DNA from: Trifolium pratense
Lineage: Eukaryota > Streptophyta > Magnoliopsida > Fabales > Fabaceae
NCBI RefSeq assembly: GCF_020283565.1
Contig: NC_060065.1
Span: 25,532,409 to 25,596,408 of the forward strand
Direction: 5' to 3'
DNA length: 64,000 nt
The notes below the pieces were generated by a model that saw nothing but the letters and a program-made list of their open reading frames with translations, did no database searches and was not told the DNA's origin. This document shows, one piece after another, positions 22,401-32,574 of this stretch (its first letter is position 1; the number at the start of each line of letters is the position of its first letter). Both the position numbers and the translations under genes were made by a program.

Positions 22401-25400
22401 CTATGTTAACAATTATCAATTGTTTTACATTTGCCCAATTTACATTGTGTGCATATCTACATATTCTCATTACTAGTGAAATGGATGCAGCTAGCAGAGG
22501 TTGAGCATGGTGCAGAATTTTTGTCAAAGAGTAGCCTCTTTCAACTGCTTTCATCGATAATTAGGTACTTATTATGTGGCCAAGTTTTTTATATTTTTCC
22601 TTTAGTGGGTGTTGTGAAAATTGTTTTTATGGTTCAATCACATGTTTTCATGATGTTAGTGATGATTCCTCGGATTCAATTTTAAGATCAAGAGCAATGA
22701 TGATAAGCGGAAGGATACTATCCAAGGAAATTACATACTCTTCCATAGATGAACCATGTAAGACTTGCCCATTTGTCCATTGGGTTCTTTTATTTACTAA
22801 TATTTGTTGGGAGATACATAAATTTGATTTTATTTTTTTCGAACTAATGTGCGTTATACATATTGAGATGCATTATGAGGAGAACACCACATGTCAAACT
22901 CTTATAGGGTATATTTGTAACAAGCTTAAAGATTTAGCTTGAGGGGGAGTGCTAGAATAAAAGAAAATTTCTTATAATATCTTTGACAATATTTTAGAGT
23001 ATCTTAGTTATTTCTTAGGATCAGATTATAATCTTTGAACATGATCATCTCTTAGGATTAACTTCTATATTACTTGATATTATTATGATTTTTTATTTCC
23101 CTGTTTATTTAAGATTAAGAGTCTTGTTTATTAAGTTATTATCAATAGTATTGAAGTTTTTATCATTTCTCTCTTCCTTTTATATAAAACTCAACTTCTA
23201 CAAATTGAGATCTCAAGAATTGGATCAAGTTCATATTGTTTTTCTCTTCCTTTTATCTAAAACTCATAACTTATACAAAGGTAATTGGGACCCTGATAAA
23301 CAGATCATGTTCTAATTGTCTATCTCGTACTTCGGTCCCTTATAAAGAATCAAAAGTAAATGTTTTGGAAAATTGTGTGTATTAGCTGACAAATTGAAAT
23401 TAAGGGGCAACTAGGAGCAAATAAGACAACATTTAGAGACAGGAATGGAAGGTAAGAAGCTTAGATAACACCAATAGACTGTGCCTTTGAACCATTTGCA
23501 AAGGTAATGTGGTGAGGTGTTTTAGGTGGTGACAATTAGAAATGAGAGAGGATTACCAAACTATATGATCAAAAGCACCGAATTCTAAAATCCAAGATCT
23601 CTCAGAGTGAGATAGGAAAATGATATAGTGGTTGAAGTGGAAGCTTGTTTTGCGACCATCAAAGTACAAACAATAACTAAACTCAAACATGTTGCAGTAA
23701 AGTCGCTAGAGGAGTGCTAAGAACTCTCTTTCCAACACTCACTAATTAATGTGGGTCCCACACTTTGGATATGGATCTCACATAAAGTGGTGAGACCCAC
23801 ATCTGTTTCACCCAATAATGGAGTGAATGTTGAAAATAATATTTCTAGCACTCTTCAAGTGGGCGTAGCCAGAAGAAACAAACACAAATTACCAAGAAAC
23901 TCAAATCCGGCTCCAAGCAGTCGTAAAAACGCTCAAACACAGCAGAGAAAAAGATATGACCTATAAGCTAGAGAGGGTCTGCAACAAACCAATAGGGTCT
24001 AGTGAGCACTGGCAGCATAACAAATTGATGTCTGGAGCCGGAACTAGGGTTTGCTCTTAGGTAGCGGCTGACCTTAGAAAAATCGAACCAGGTGATCTAG
24101 TACTTGAGATTGATTAATGTATTTATTGTAGAGTACAATGTACGAGCATGATGTTATCCTTCCTAATCTGTCCCTAAAAATTAAGGAATAAAATCAACTA
24201 AAAAGAGTGAAAGTTGGTTGTATATTTTCTCTTCAAAGAGTATATTTGTAACAAGCTCAGTAAGCTTTCGCTTGGGGGTTGTTAGACTAAAGGAGAATAT
24301 CTAGATATTATGTTGGAGTATTGTAGACTAACACCCCTAGTAGAAGACTGTCAAATTAAGGTTATAAATAGGGGTTGTTAGTGTTTTCTATCAAGAAATA
24401 ATTTAAATTCTTGTTATTTTATTTTGTTAGAAAACATATTTAGCATGTTTTTATTATGTAAATAATAGCAGCTGAAAATTAGCGACAGCGTTACCCAAAT
24501 TAGGGATTTGATCCTATGTAATTATTACTTGATTCCTTTTCTGATTATAAATACAAATCATGTGTGGCTTTATGACGCACAAAATTGCCCATACAATTCT
24601 TACATGGTATCAGTAGTTTGAATTTTCCACACACGATCCTTGTCTGTTCTTTTTTATTTTTCTACCTCAGCAACAGTGCTGCTCACGGGTGGACAGTACC
24701 CGCGGCCACTGAGCACCTTTTGTCTGCCGCCATGTGTTTTCTCTCCGGTGTTCCACCACTACCAGGTTCAGAATCCTCTCGACAAAATTGCTATTACCGT
24801 CTTCTGCCATATGCACCTCCACACATGGTTATAAACCCATAATTTTGACATGGCATCAGAGCCTGGTTTGGTCCATGGACTTGTGTGCATCTTCCTGGTC
24901 CTATCTTTAGTCTGGGGCTCGTACTGCGCATTTCTTTCTGGCCAGGAAGTAGATTCCCGGAAAACAGGAAACTACTCTCCAGGAAATTCAATAAGGACAA
25001 TATCTTGATTGATACTAATATTGTTTTCAATATCTCAATATTTACAGAACATTATTAGCCCTTGTGGTCAGTTGTACTTGTAGTTGACATGTTAATTTGC
25101 AAAATTTCAAATGAACTAGAAACTGCTGATATTATGCAGCCTGATCAAGTTCTGTTTGCAAATACAGTGTCTCTCCTTGCAGGGGTTGTTGCAGTTCTTT
25201 TGTAAAATGTCCATGGGCTTCCCACACTATGCTGCACAATTCTGTAATTATTATAAAAGACCTTGAAATTGTTCACTGATATATATGCATTGTTGTGATG
25301 TTGATTTCAGGTGCTAAAATTGTTATTTCCTCCATTGATGGTAGACTTCAGTCCTTGGAGGACCCTTCTAATAGAGATGAATTTGAAACTGCACTTGAAT

Positions 25401-28400
25401 CGTTGGGTCAAATAGGATTATGTAAGTACTCCCTCCGTCCCATAATATAAGCAAATAAAATATTTTCACACTTATTAAGAAAAGTAAAATATGATAATTT
25501 CAAGAATGGCTTTTTGTGTTTTTGTTGAAATAAGTTTCATGGGAAGATGTAAAAAGAATTTTTATTGGTTATTGATTATGGGGAAAAGAAGAGAGAGAGT
25601 AAATTAAGTAAAAGTCTATCTTGAAAATGATAAAAGTTGGTTTTTTTTTGCTTATAATTTGGGACATGAAAAAGTGATTTTTTTTCTTATAATATGGGAC
25701 GGAGGGAGTATGTCGTATTATGATTATAAGCTGATTGCAAGCTGTGACACAGATCCTTTGCATCTCTTTATAGGAAAGCTGATTACAGTATGTTTTATTT
25801 GTCATTTGGCACTAGTGAAATTTGAAAGGGAGAATATTTCAAGGAGAAAATCTGAATAATTCTGAATTTTTAGTTAACTCACTCAAACAATATGTTATAA
25901 ATGTATTATAATGACTACAGAAGATTATCGATAAAAACAGAACCAATGTCAGCTTCTACAATTGAATAACTATCAGTTATGGTCTGGCTAAGCACAATTG
26001 TCACAGAAGGCTGTAGAAGTGGCAGTTTGAGTCAGATTATGTTACAATATTTTTATTAGAATATGTTACCATTTATTATAATATAAGAAATATCGTATAA
26101 TATTTTTTATAATATATTTAAAGTCGCATAGATGTTTATCACGTATGATAAAAAATTCTAGAGTATTTTAGATTATCTCGAAAGATTAATTTCCATATTC
26201 CTAGGATATTAGAAATTTATGATGATTTGTTGTTTTATTTATTTAGTTATTTAGGAATAGGAGTCTTATACCTTATAAATAAGGGTTTGTGTTTGAGCTT
26301 TTCTATCAAACTACTATTAAGAAGTTAGTATCAAGTTATTATGAATTCAAACAATCTAATGCTAATGTATTTGTTGATTGTAGATTATTCTTTTTATTGA
26401 TCACATTTGATTTAGTTTGCTTAGATAGTCATAGTTGTTTCCCAATTTATTTATTTGGAGATATCTCAAATGCTATGTTGACTATTGTTTCATATATCAT
26501 GGACCAACTTTTCCAAAAGCTTAAGCTCATAGATGAATGTGCGTGAATAGTTGTCTTACTAATGGTTCTGACAATAACTGTTCAATCATTCTAATACCCA
26601 ATACAATAGTAGATCACAACTGCTATTACTCTTTTCAACACAATCAACAGAGTTCAGCCCTTTCATAACCAATGTGGGACCTCATCTCTCAGCAGCACGA
26701 TCTAGTAAATTGATATAAAAAATTCTATACTTCTAAATGAGGTTCTCAAACTTTTCATTGGACAGTCCTTCCGTTTAACCCACTATCTAATCTCCTTTAT
26801 GAAACAATGATCAATTTCAACATGCTCGGTTTTGTAATGTTGAGGCAGTTGTGTGGAATACTAATAGAAGATTTACGACACATTTGTTGAAGCCTAAAAT
26901 TGAAGTTATTTAAGATTGTATAAACATTTTATTTGTTTTTTTGAGACTTTATTTAAAACAGAAGGTACTATTGGTCTGGTTACAAAGTGAAATAACAGTC
27001 CTTTTAAAGGAAGTTATAATCACAACTTCAAGTAGTTTCTCAAGTTAGAAACCTGTTTTTTTTTTTCTTTCTTTCTAGATTATGACTTTTTTCAAATGAT
27101 GTAACTTCTTTGATAGCCAGGATCCCAAAAAAACAAAACAAATTTAATAATTTAAGGAGAAGGGACTCTCGATAAAATTCTACACTAAATATTTTTAAAA
27201 TCAATTTTGAAAATTACAAAGTAATTTAAAAACCATTACACTAAATATATTGTTTTATCGAGAGCCTCTTCTCCTTAAAATATTAAATTTGTTTTGTTTT
27301 TTGGGATCCTGGCTATCAAAGAAGTTACATTATTACTCTCATAAACTCAAACGAGTTCGATTGTTGTTAATTGTTTTATGAGATCCTCATCTTTTCATGG
27401 TTTTTGTGAGCCTAGTTATCAGAGGAGCTAAATTACTACTCTCAGGCACATCACCTGCTGCTAGACATGTTATTGATGCTGCTTTTGATCGACAAGGACC
27501 AGAAAGGCATGGTAGACAACTGGTTAGTGAACTAGATACCTTCTTTTGAATTTTTTTTGAGGCTGCATATGATCTGGATGAGCATATTTCCCTGAAGGTT
27601 TAAACTATATTTTATTTGCATTGCCATAAAATCCTGCAAGCAGTTTTCCAGTAATTTCTGAGCTAAAATTTGAGTGCAAATGCATGACATGGCTTAAATG
27701 TTTCCTAACTATGTTGGCACCCTAAAACCACCACCAATAACTACAATAATGATTATTTGTCCCATTAATTAGACTAATAATGATTGAATCAAATCAAAGA
27801 GGATGAAATAAAATTAGGGGAAATCAAATCATATTTTGCCTGGTTTGCTACACCACTAGTCACTTATCAAGCAGTTTCTAGTCTCACGTATTTTTAGAGA
27901 AGACAATTGTTCTGAAAAGCTTGCTGTGTTAATCAATGGTTATAATTGGTGGGATTCTCTTCCTAATTTTAATTAAGATTTTGTTCATAATAGGCTGCGT
28001 ATGGCCAACTTTAGATTTTGGTCATCATGAATTTATTCATTGGTTTTGGTTTATGGTCCCATGCTGATTTTCCTTTTTCTCGTTTTAGTTTTAATAAAAA
28101 TATATTATGTTCTGCAAATGATTGTTGGAGTCATTCGTGTTAGCATAGTTGTTATCTCTATTTCCATTGTGATGCTTTTGCACTCCAATCTAATTTATCA
28201 ATAAATATTTCCCCTTATATTTTGAGAGACTTTGATTAGTTACCCTATGTAACTCTAGCGGTTATTTGATTCCGAGATCCCAGTACCGTATCTCATGTAT
28301 GTATTTGTACAATGTTTCAAAAAAAAAAACTATGTATTTGTACAGCTCTTTTAAAACAGCAAAATAAATATTCAGATTCAATCTTTAACTTCAATCACAG

Positions 28401-31128
28401 GCTGCATTGCATGCTCTTGGAAACATCTCGGGTGAAACCAGATCCGAGTCGGACATCATACTTGATGCTGAAGCAGAAGATAACTTGCTGCGCTTACTCT
28501 ATGAAACAGCATCTAGGAGCTCAAAGCTGACACCATCGGTCATCTTTTAACACTTTCATTTTAAATGCTATTTCTGGCTAGTTGATGTTTAGTTGTAGTT
28601 GTGTCTGTGTATAATGGTTAGTTTCTATCTAAGCTAAAAAGATGTTTGGCATATTCTCAACTTTTTCTAGTTGTGGCTTTGTCCTATATCTTAATCATGA
28701 CTCTTCCAGTAATTTGAAATTTCTGATGTGAAACAAAAAGACCAGGTTGAATAGTTTCTTTCTATCAAAATACGTGAGAGAAAAATTTCCCACACTCCAA
28801 AGTCATTTCAGATGTACACATCTGGATAAAAGCTTTTGTCCCATCCAGATGTGTACTTCCGGAGGTTTTATATAATTGTGGGGGATGGCCAAAATTGTTT
28901 CCAAATACATTTGCTCAAGGGCCACTTTAATTTCTCTCCTTCCTTTCATCTAAATATGACAATTTAGAACATCTATTGTTGCATATGAACATCACAGAAA
29001 GTGAATTAACTTGATTATTAGCCGCACCGTGAAATATGTCAAAAGTGAATAGCAGAAATACTTTCTTATGTTATTCAACAGTATATATATGCCTTCTTTA
29101 TTAGAAGGATTGCATTAAAGGCTATTACTTGGATTGAGGAAAGAGAGGATTAAAAGAGGAAATAAATAAATAGAAATTTTAAAACTAAATCAAAAAGCCG
29201 ATTCTCAAATCAGAGATCTGCAGTATCTCCTACAGGAAGTGCATCTTGGTCATAACATAAGTACTTGACAAACAATCTGTTTACAGAATCTTACCCAACA
29301 GATGACCCTGATTAAATAGCAGTGCTATCACTTACAATATTTTATTGTTTTGTTACTTGTAAACTGTAGCACTGTATGTGTTTTACCCTTTTTTTTTAAA
29401 AAAATTTGATGCTCTTAGAAGCTAAACTTCTCAAAGGCATAATGTTTATTGAGTTTTCTTTTACAAAATCTTTAAGCCCCAGTTTCTATACACTGGAACT
29501 CACCATGTTCATGCAATTTGCAGGGTCTTTTTCTGTCAGTTTTGCAGCAAGATTCAGAAATCCGTATAGCGGTGAGACATTAATATTAATTTTTGTATTT
29601 CATGTTTTAAGTAACTATGCTTGAACATTAGATTAAATAGCTTTAGAAGTCGATCAGTCACTATAAAACCCAAAACTCAATTTCAGTCCAAATAATTTAA
29701 TCAAAAGAAGTCTGATGTGATTTTGTGTGACATGATTTCAGGGTTATCGAATGATAAGTGGATTGGTGTCTCGACCTTGGTGCTTGATGGAGATATGCTC
29801 AAGACAAGAGATTATAAATATTGTGACCGACCCAAGTACCGAAACCACAAAAATAGGTCTGTATTTTGATTTGCATTACTGTTAATGTGCATCATACAAT
29901 TCATTCCATATGTTTAGCGACTGGATATTAGGTGTTTGATCCTACTTTATTTTCTCTAATACGCATTATTTTAAATATTTAACACAAATTGGAGCATTTC
30001 AGGAATGGAAGCTAGATATAACTGCTGCAAGCGGATCCACAAATCATTGACGCAGTCTAGTGGAGTTTCTGCTGATCCTGCTTTTGCGGTAATAGCTGCT
30101 AAGGTTAGATGCCAGACTTTCCCGTTATGTTTTGCATTAGTGTTTGTGGAGAGTGGATTCTCTCAATTTGTATAAAAAATTGAGGAAATAATGTTAAATC
30201 CTGGCCCTCCATTTTAATTAATGGCCCAGATTTAATCTTAAAAAATCAGGTTTTCCTATTAAAAAAATAAAATAAAAAGTCAACTTCCATGGCAGACATG
30301 AATGGAATCTCCGATTAGCTTTTCTTTTTCTTATGGGTCTTTGCAAACATTAGAGAAATTGATTACAATGGATTTAACAAACCATAACTTATAATTTTAA
30401 TTCCATGGCATACATCTTTGAGAAGCTAATTCTAGATGTTGAACCCTAAAACTAAAAAATTGAAAATATCACTAAGAGGATTCAGGAAGAAGTCCAGATC
30501 CTCTCTTTAATGGTCCATAAATAATGCATTTCAAAACAAAATCAGCATTTTTTCAAGCAAAACAACACCCTTCTTCTCCTTCGACAACCTCTCCAGTCTC
30601 CAGTCACTCTTCTCCGTCAAAGCTTCAACAACCACAATAAAACAGTAACGGGTGGGCTTTAGTTTTGTGGTTGGCTGTTTTTTTTGTGGTTATGAAGGTT
30701 ATGAGTGAGTAATTACTGTCAAAAAAAGAAAGAAGAGAGAAAGTAGAGCTGTAGCAAGGAAGAGAGAGTGAGCTGTAAGTGGTGCTGATTGGCGTGTTGC
30801 AGTGTGTGAGAGAGAGAGAGTAGAGCTGTAGAAAGGAAGAAGAGAGAAAGTTGTTTCATTTTAATTCTATCCATTGATTTCTTATTATATAAAATGGAGG
30901 GTCGGGATTTAAACACATTATTTCCTCAATTTTTCCCTCAAATTTAGAGAATCCACTCTCGTGTTTGTGCACCTTTTATATGCCAAACAAATCAATAAAA
31001 CAATGGCAATGCCAAACTTTTCTGTTGTATCTTGTGTGCAGCTGCAAGAAGCTGTAGGAATGGGTCCGTATCTTCATAGAAAGCGGGTTGAAGCTCAACC
31101 TATTGTGATGACGGCCGATAGATTTTAG
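13101..31128 (+). CDS. PSMD5: 26S proteasome non-ATPase regulatory subunit 5-like (PSMD5/S5b), 17 exons
   Basis: Assembly chaperone of the proteasome base; the animal protein binds the RPT1/RPT2 region and consists of ARM/HEAT-like repeats. Coding exons: 13101-13155, 13236-13299, 13527-13635, 14056-14118, 15429-15532, 16804-16870, 16993-17064, 19885-20046, 22491-22564, 22660-22757, 25311-25421, 27416-27522, 28401-28538, 29524-29571, 29742-29856, 30003-30103, 31042-31128. All introns are GT-AG, phases agree, and the sum is 1,575 nt (524 aa), close to the human length of about 500. Recognisable stretches are FLNRFPLPLIINALQ, VPGLESTLVQCLQRLF, PFVQVGLQADSQAVRSLACK, AALHALGNISGETRSES, GYRMISGLVSRPWCLMEICS and PYLHRKRVEAQPIVMTADRF at the C-terminus. 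The exon 12 acceptor (GCCTAG) is the least certain. The frame is open throughout, so the gene seems functional despite many intronic transposons. Confidence 0.92.
13636..15428 (+). other. PSMD5 introns 3 and 4
   Basis: Two AT-rich introns separated by exon 4 (14056-14118). Intron 4 holds GCTCTGATTCCATGTGA at 15043-15059, close to the reverse complement of the initiator-tRNA primer-binding site of copia elements (consensus TGGTATCAGAGC). This suggests a minus-strand copia relic around 14990-15360. No open reading frame remains. Confidence 0.5.
15533..16803 (+). other. PSMD5 intron 5 with LTR-like relics
   Basis: About 15930-16190 contains one of three related LTR-like segments in this gene (words GAGTATCTTAGATT, CCTATTTATTTAAGATTA, TCTATATATAGGTG). 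A tetranucleotide run of ACTA lies at 16690-16718. The block 16220-16560 has odd, less AT-rich composition and is not recognised. Confidence 0.5.
16685..16718. repeat. (ACTA)n microsatellite
   Basis: About seven ACTA repeats in PSMD5 intron 5. Confidence 0.8.
17730..18594. mobile_element. Non-autonomous TIR element in PSMD5 intron 7
   Basis: An 865-bp element with left end GGGTCTGTTTGGCAAG and right end TTTTGCCAAACAGAGCC, imperfect inverted repeats of the GGGNCTGTTTGG class common to PIF/Harbinger- or hAT-type MITEs in plants. TAG flanks both sides (17727-17729 and 18595-18597). Subterminal GCTTATAAGCT and TCAGCTAGCTTATCAGCC words recur several times. It has no coding capacity. Confidence 0.75.
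19250..19734. repeat. Pair of 179-bp direct repeats flanking a (TA)n run
   Basis: Copies at 19250-19428 and 19556-19734 are about 90% alike and end in GTGTAACATT..AATGTTACACCGG, itself a palindrome, followed by CCCTCC. The sequence just before the first copy (19198-19240) is the inverse of the sequence before the second (19524-19570). This indicates partly overlapping or nested MITE copies of one family in PSMD5 intron 7. Confidence 0.75.
19429..19488. repeat. (TA)n microsatellite
   Basis: About 30 TA units between the two 179-bp repeats in PSMD5 intron 7. Confidence 0.9.
20404..20481. repeat. Two 39-bp tandem repeats
   Basis: GACCGCCGCTGCCTYATCCA and following bases are repeated twice (20404-20442, 20443-20481). 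This is GC-rich and coding-like compared with the intron, and is probably carried in by a mobile fragment. Confidence 0.75.
20945..21127 (+). mobile_element. tRNA-derived SINE with perfect 14-bp duplication
   Basis: A 183-bp insertion in PSMD5 intron 8. It has a box A-like TGGGCTTAAGTGG at 20956-20968 and a box B GGTTCGATTCC at 21011-21021, about 45 bases apart as in RNA polymerase III promoters, and an A-rich 3' end. ATATTTGTGTGGCT is present exactly at 20931-20944 and 21128-21141. The tRNA-unrelated body (GCGGCCGAACTC, GGCCCCTTTCCCCTAGG) does not fold as a tRNA, so this is a SINE rather than a tRNA gene. Confidence 0.85.
21303..22084. mobile_element. MULE-like TIR element in PSMD5 intron 8
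   Basis: A 782-bp element with long, nearly perfect terminal inverted repeats of about 65-70 bp starting GAGTTCAGATATGCTCCATT on both ends. Flanking 9-mers ACTCTTGGA (21294-21302) and CCTTTTGGA (22085-22093) match at 7 of 9 positions, fitting an aged Mutator-type duplication. The interior near 21470-21560 is GC-richer (CGTCGCTT, GTCGCCG) and codon-like. This may be captured host sequence, but the source is not recognised. Confidence 0.8.
22880..23300 (+). mobile_element. Copia-like 3' end (polypurine tract plus LTR start) in PSMD5 intron 10
   Basis: The sequence TTGAGGGGGAG at 22938-22948 is the polypurine tract commonly found just before the 3' LTR of copia elements. It leads into TGCTAGAATAAAAG, then the LTR-like segment with AGAGTATCTTAG and CTGTTTATTTAAGATTA shared with introns 5 and 11. 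No protein-coding part is left. Confidence 0.6.
24225..25060 (+). mobile_element. Copia-like LTR and leader relic in PSMD5 intron 10
   Basis: It repeats the GTATATTTGTAACAAGCT motif of the relic at 22880, followed by a purine-rich GCTTGGGGG and TGTTAGACTAAAGG. Farther on are two primer-binding-site-like words, TACATGGTATCAGTAG near 24603 and GACATGGCATCAGAGCC near 24848, close to the copia consensus TGGTATCAGAGC. These suggest two superposed element fragments. No gag or pol frame is preserved. Confidence 0.55.
25429..25708. mobile_element. Stowaway-type MITE at the 5' splice site of PSMD5 intron 11
   Basis: A 280-bp element with ends CTCCCTCCGTCCCATAATAT and its inverse, flanked by TA on both sides (25427-25428, 25709-25710), the Tc1/mariner Stowaway hallmark. 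Exon 11 ends at 25421 and the element begins after GTAAGTA, so the duplicated TA is at intron positions +6 and +7 and the donor core remains intact. Confidence 0.92.
26040..26340 (+). repeat. Third LTR-like segment related to those in introns 5 and 10
   Basis: It shares GAGTATTTTAGATTATCTC, TTTATTTAGTTATTTAGG and a TATAAATAAGGG TATA-like box with the segments at about 15930-16190 and 22950-23160. It is probably a solo or truncated copia-type LTR, diverged. Confidence 0.5.
27100..27329. mobile_element. Foldback element in PSMD5 intron 11
   Basis: Inverted arms of about 65 bp begin TGTAACTTCTTTGATAGCCA and its inverse, and enclose a core with GGAGAAGGGACTCTCGATAA and ATCGAGAGCCTCTTCTCC. The right arm and adjoining bases (about 27296-27339) are about 80% identical over 44 positions to the true intron 11/exon 12 junction at 27396-27439. 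No target duplication could be fixed. Confidence 0.75.
27523..28400 (+). other. PSMD5 intron 12
   Basis: An 878-bp AT-rich intron. A short stretch at 27900-28110 reads like a diverged LINE or LTR coding piece but is too degraded to classify. Nothing else is recognised. Confidence 0.4.
28539..29523 (+). other. PSMD5 intron 13
   Basis: A 985-bp AT-rich intron. ATGTACACATCTGGAT near 28811 is nearly inverted at 28845-28860, giving a small potential hairpin. No element boundaries were found. Confidence 0.4.
30149..30960. mobile_element. MULE-type TIR element in the last PSMD5 intron
   Basis: An 812-bp element. The terminal inverted repeats begin GAGAGTGGATTCTCTCAATT and GAGAGTGGATTCTCTAAATT and stay similar for about 70 bp, including a shared ATTGAGGAAATAATGT block. 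GTGTTTGTG is duplicated exactly at 30140-30148 and 30961-30969, the 9-bp signature of Mutator-like transposition. The interior has no transposase frame. Confidence 0.9.
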
Positions 31129-31548
31129 TTTTCGCAAGTTGATCTTGTAATATATTTGTTCTTTTTAATGCCATTTGCAGTGGTATGGACCAGAAACGTT
31201 ACTACTATTTCCTTCATAGCCATAATTTTACAAGGATGAGAAAACGCAGGTCTAGACTGTAGCGTTTGGTTTTCTTGTCGTTTAATTATTATTTTTTTTG
31301 TTGATAATTGTTAGTTAATAGTCATATATATTATTTTGTTAGTAGGGGAGTTGTACATATAAGTACAACCTCCTTATCAGTTATCACAACTTCACTTTTT
31401 TTAACACAACTTGTGATTTTTGAACGCGACTTCACATTTTTTTTTAATAAACATAACGTCTATTTCATTTAAATGTACCACCACACCTTACGGTGTACTG
31501 TGTATTTCTAATTCCATAAATTAAATAATAAGTCCTGCTTATTTATTT
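31129..31548. other. PSMD5 3' flank
   Basis: Probable 3' UTR and downstream DNA. AT-rich, no poly(A) signal singled out, nothing else recognised. Confidence 0.4.
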
Positions 31549-32574
31549 AAGGCTTTAATACACTTTTGATTCCCCTATTTTTAAAAATCCAAACTTTTGA
31601 TCTCCTATTTTAAAAGCTAACTTTTTGATCCCCCTATTTTAAAAAACCTGAACTTTTAATCCCCTATTTTAAAAGCCAACTGATCCTCTTATTTTGAAAG
31701 ACCTGAACTTTTGATCCCCCTATTTTAGATTTTTCTGAATTTTAATCCTCGAATTCAACTTAGTCAAATTTTTGCTTATGTGTCAAGCTCATTAGTGATG
31801 TGGTAGTGTACATGTTGACAAAATGTTTTCATGTCTTTAATTTCTTTACATCAAATATTTTAAAAGTATTAAACAATAAAATAATTAATTAACAATAATT
31901 AAAAAAATAGTAAAATTAACCTGTATACATATATATAATTAAAAATCCTTACCAAAAAAAATATATAATTAAAAATCAGTAAATTATCCAAAAAAAAATT
32001 AATGATTGAGAACAAAATCAATGAACGATTGAGAGGAAAACTAAAGCCCACCCGTTACTGATTTGTGTTTCTGATTTCTTAGGGTTCCGTGATTTGGAAA
32101 GAACTGTTTGCTTTTTCTGACTTCTTTGAGTAATTTACTGATTTTTAGTTACATAATAATGTTAAGAAGTTTATTTTAGTTAGTGTTATATTGTAAAGAG
32201 GTTTATTTTATTGTTTTTTTAATTATCATTAATTATTTTATTGTTTTAATTATCATTATTTTAGTTAGTGTTATATTGTAAAGAGGTTTATTTTATTGAT
32301 TTTTAAAAAAGATTAATGACATGGAAATGTTTTGTCAAGATGGAAATTGCCACGTCATTAATGAGCTCGACGCATCAACAAAAATTTGACCAAGTTGAGT
32401 TGGGGACTAAAATTCAGAAAAATCTAAAATATGGATCAAAAAATTGGCTTTTAAAATAGGGGATTAAAAGTTCAGCTTTTTCAAAATAGGGGATCAAAAA
32501 GTTGGTTTTTAAAATAGGAGGATCAAAAGTTCAGGTTTTTCAAAATACGGGGATCAAAAGTGTATTAAAGCCTT
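31549..32574. mobile_element. MULE-like element, copy A of the GGCTTWAATNCACTTTTG family
   Basis: A 1,026-bp element with ends AAGGCTTTAATACACTTTTG and its inverse. Subterminal repeats read TTTTAAAATAGGRGATCAAAA at about 60-bp spacing on both sides. Flanks TATTTATTT (31540-31548) and TATTTAATT (32575-32583) differ by one base, consistent with a 9-bp duplication. It is non-coding and inserted about 420 bp past the PSMD5 stop. Confidence 0.85.

Noticed and set aside
22574..22942. 122-codon plus-strand ORF as an independent gene
   Set aside because: It overlaps PSMD5 exon 10 in another frame and runs into the intron with copia-like sequence.
26289..26546. 85-codon ORF in PSMD5 intron 11
   Set aside because: Located in an LTR-like relic inside an intron, no homology seen and no conserved start context.
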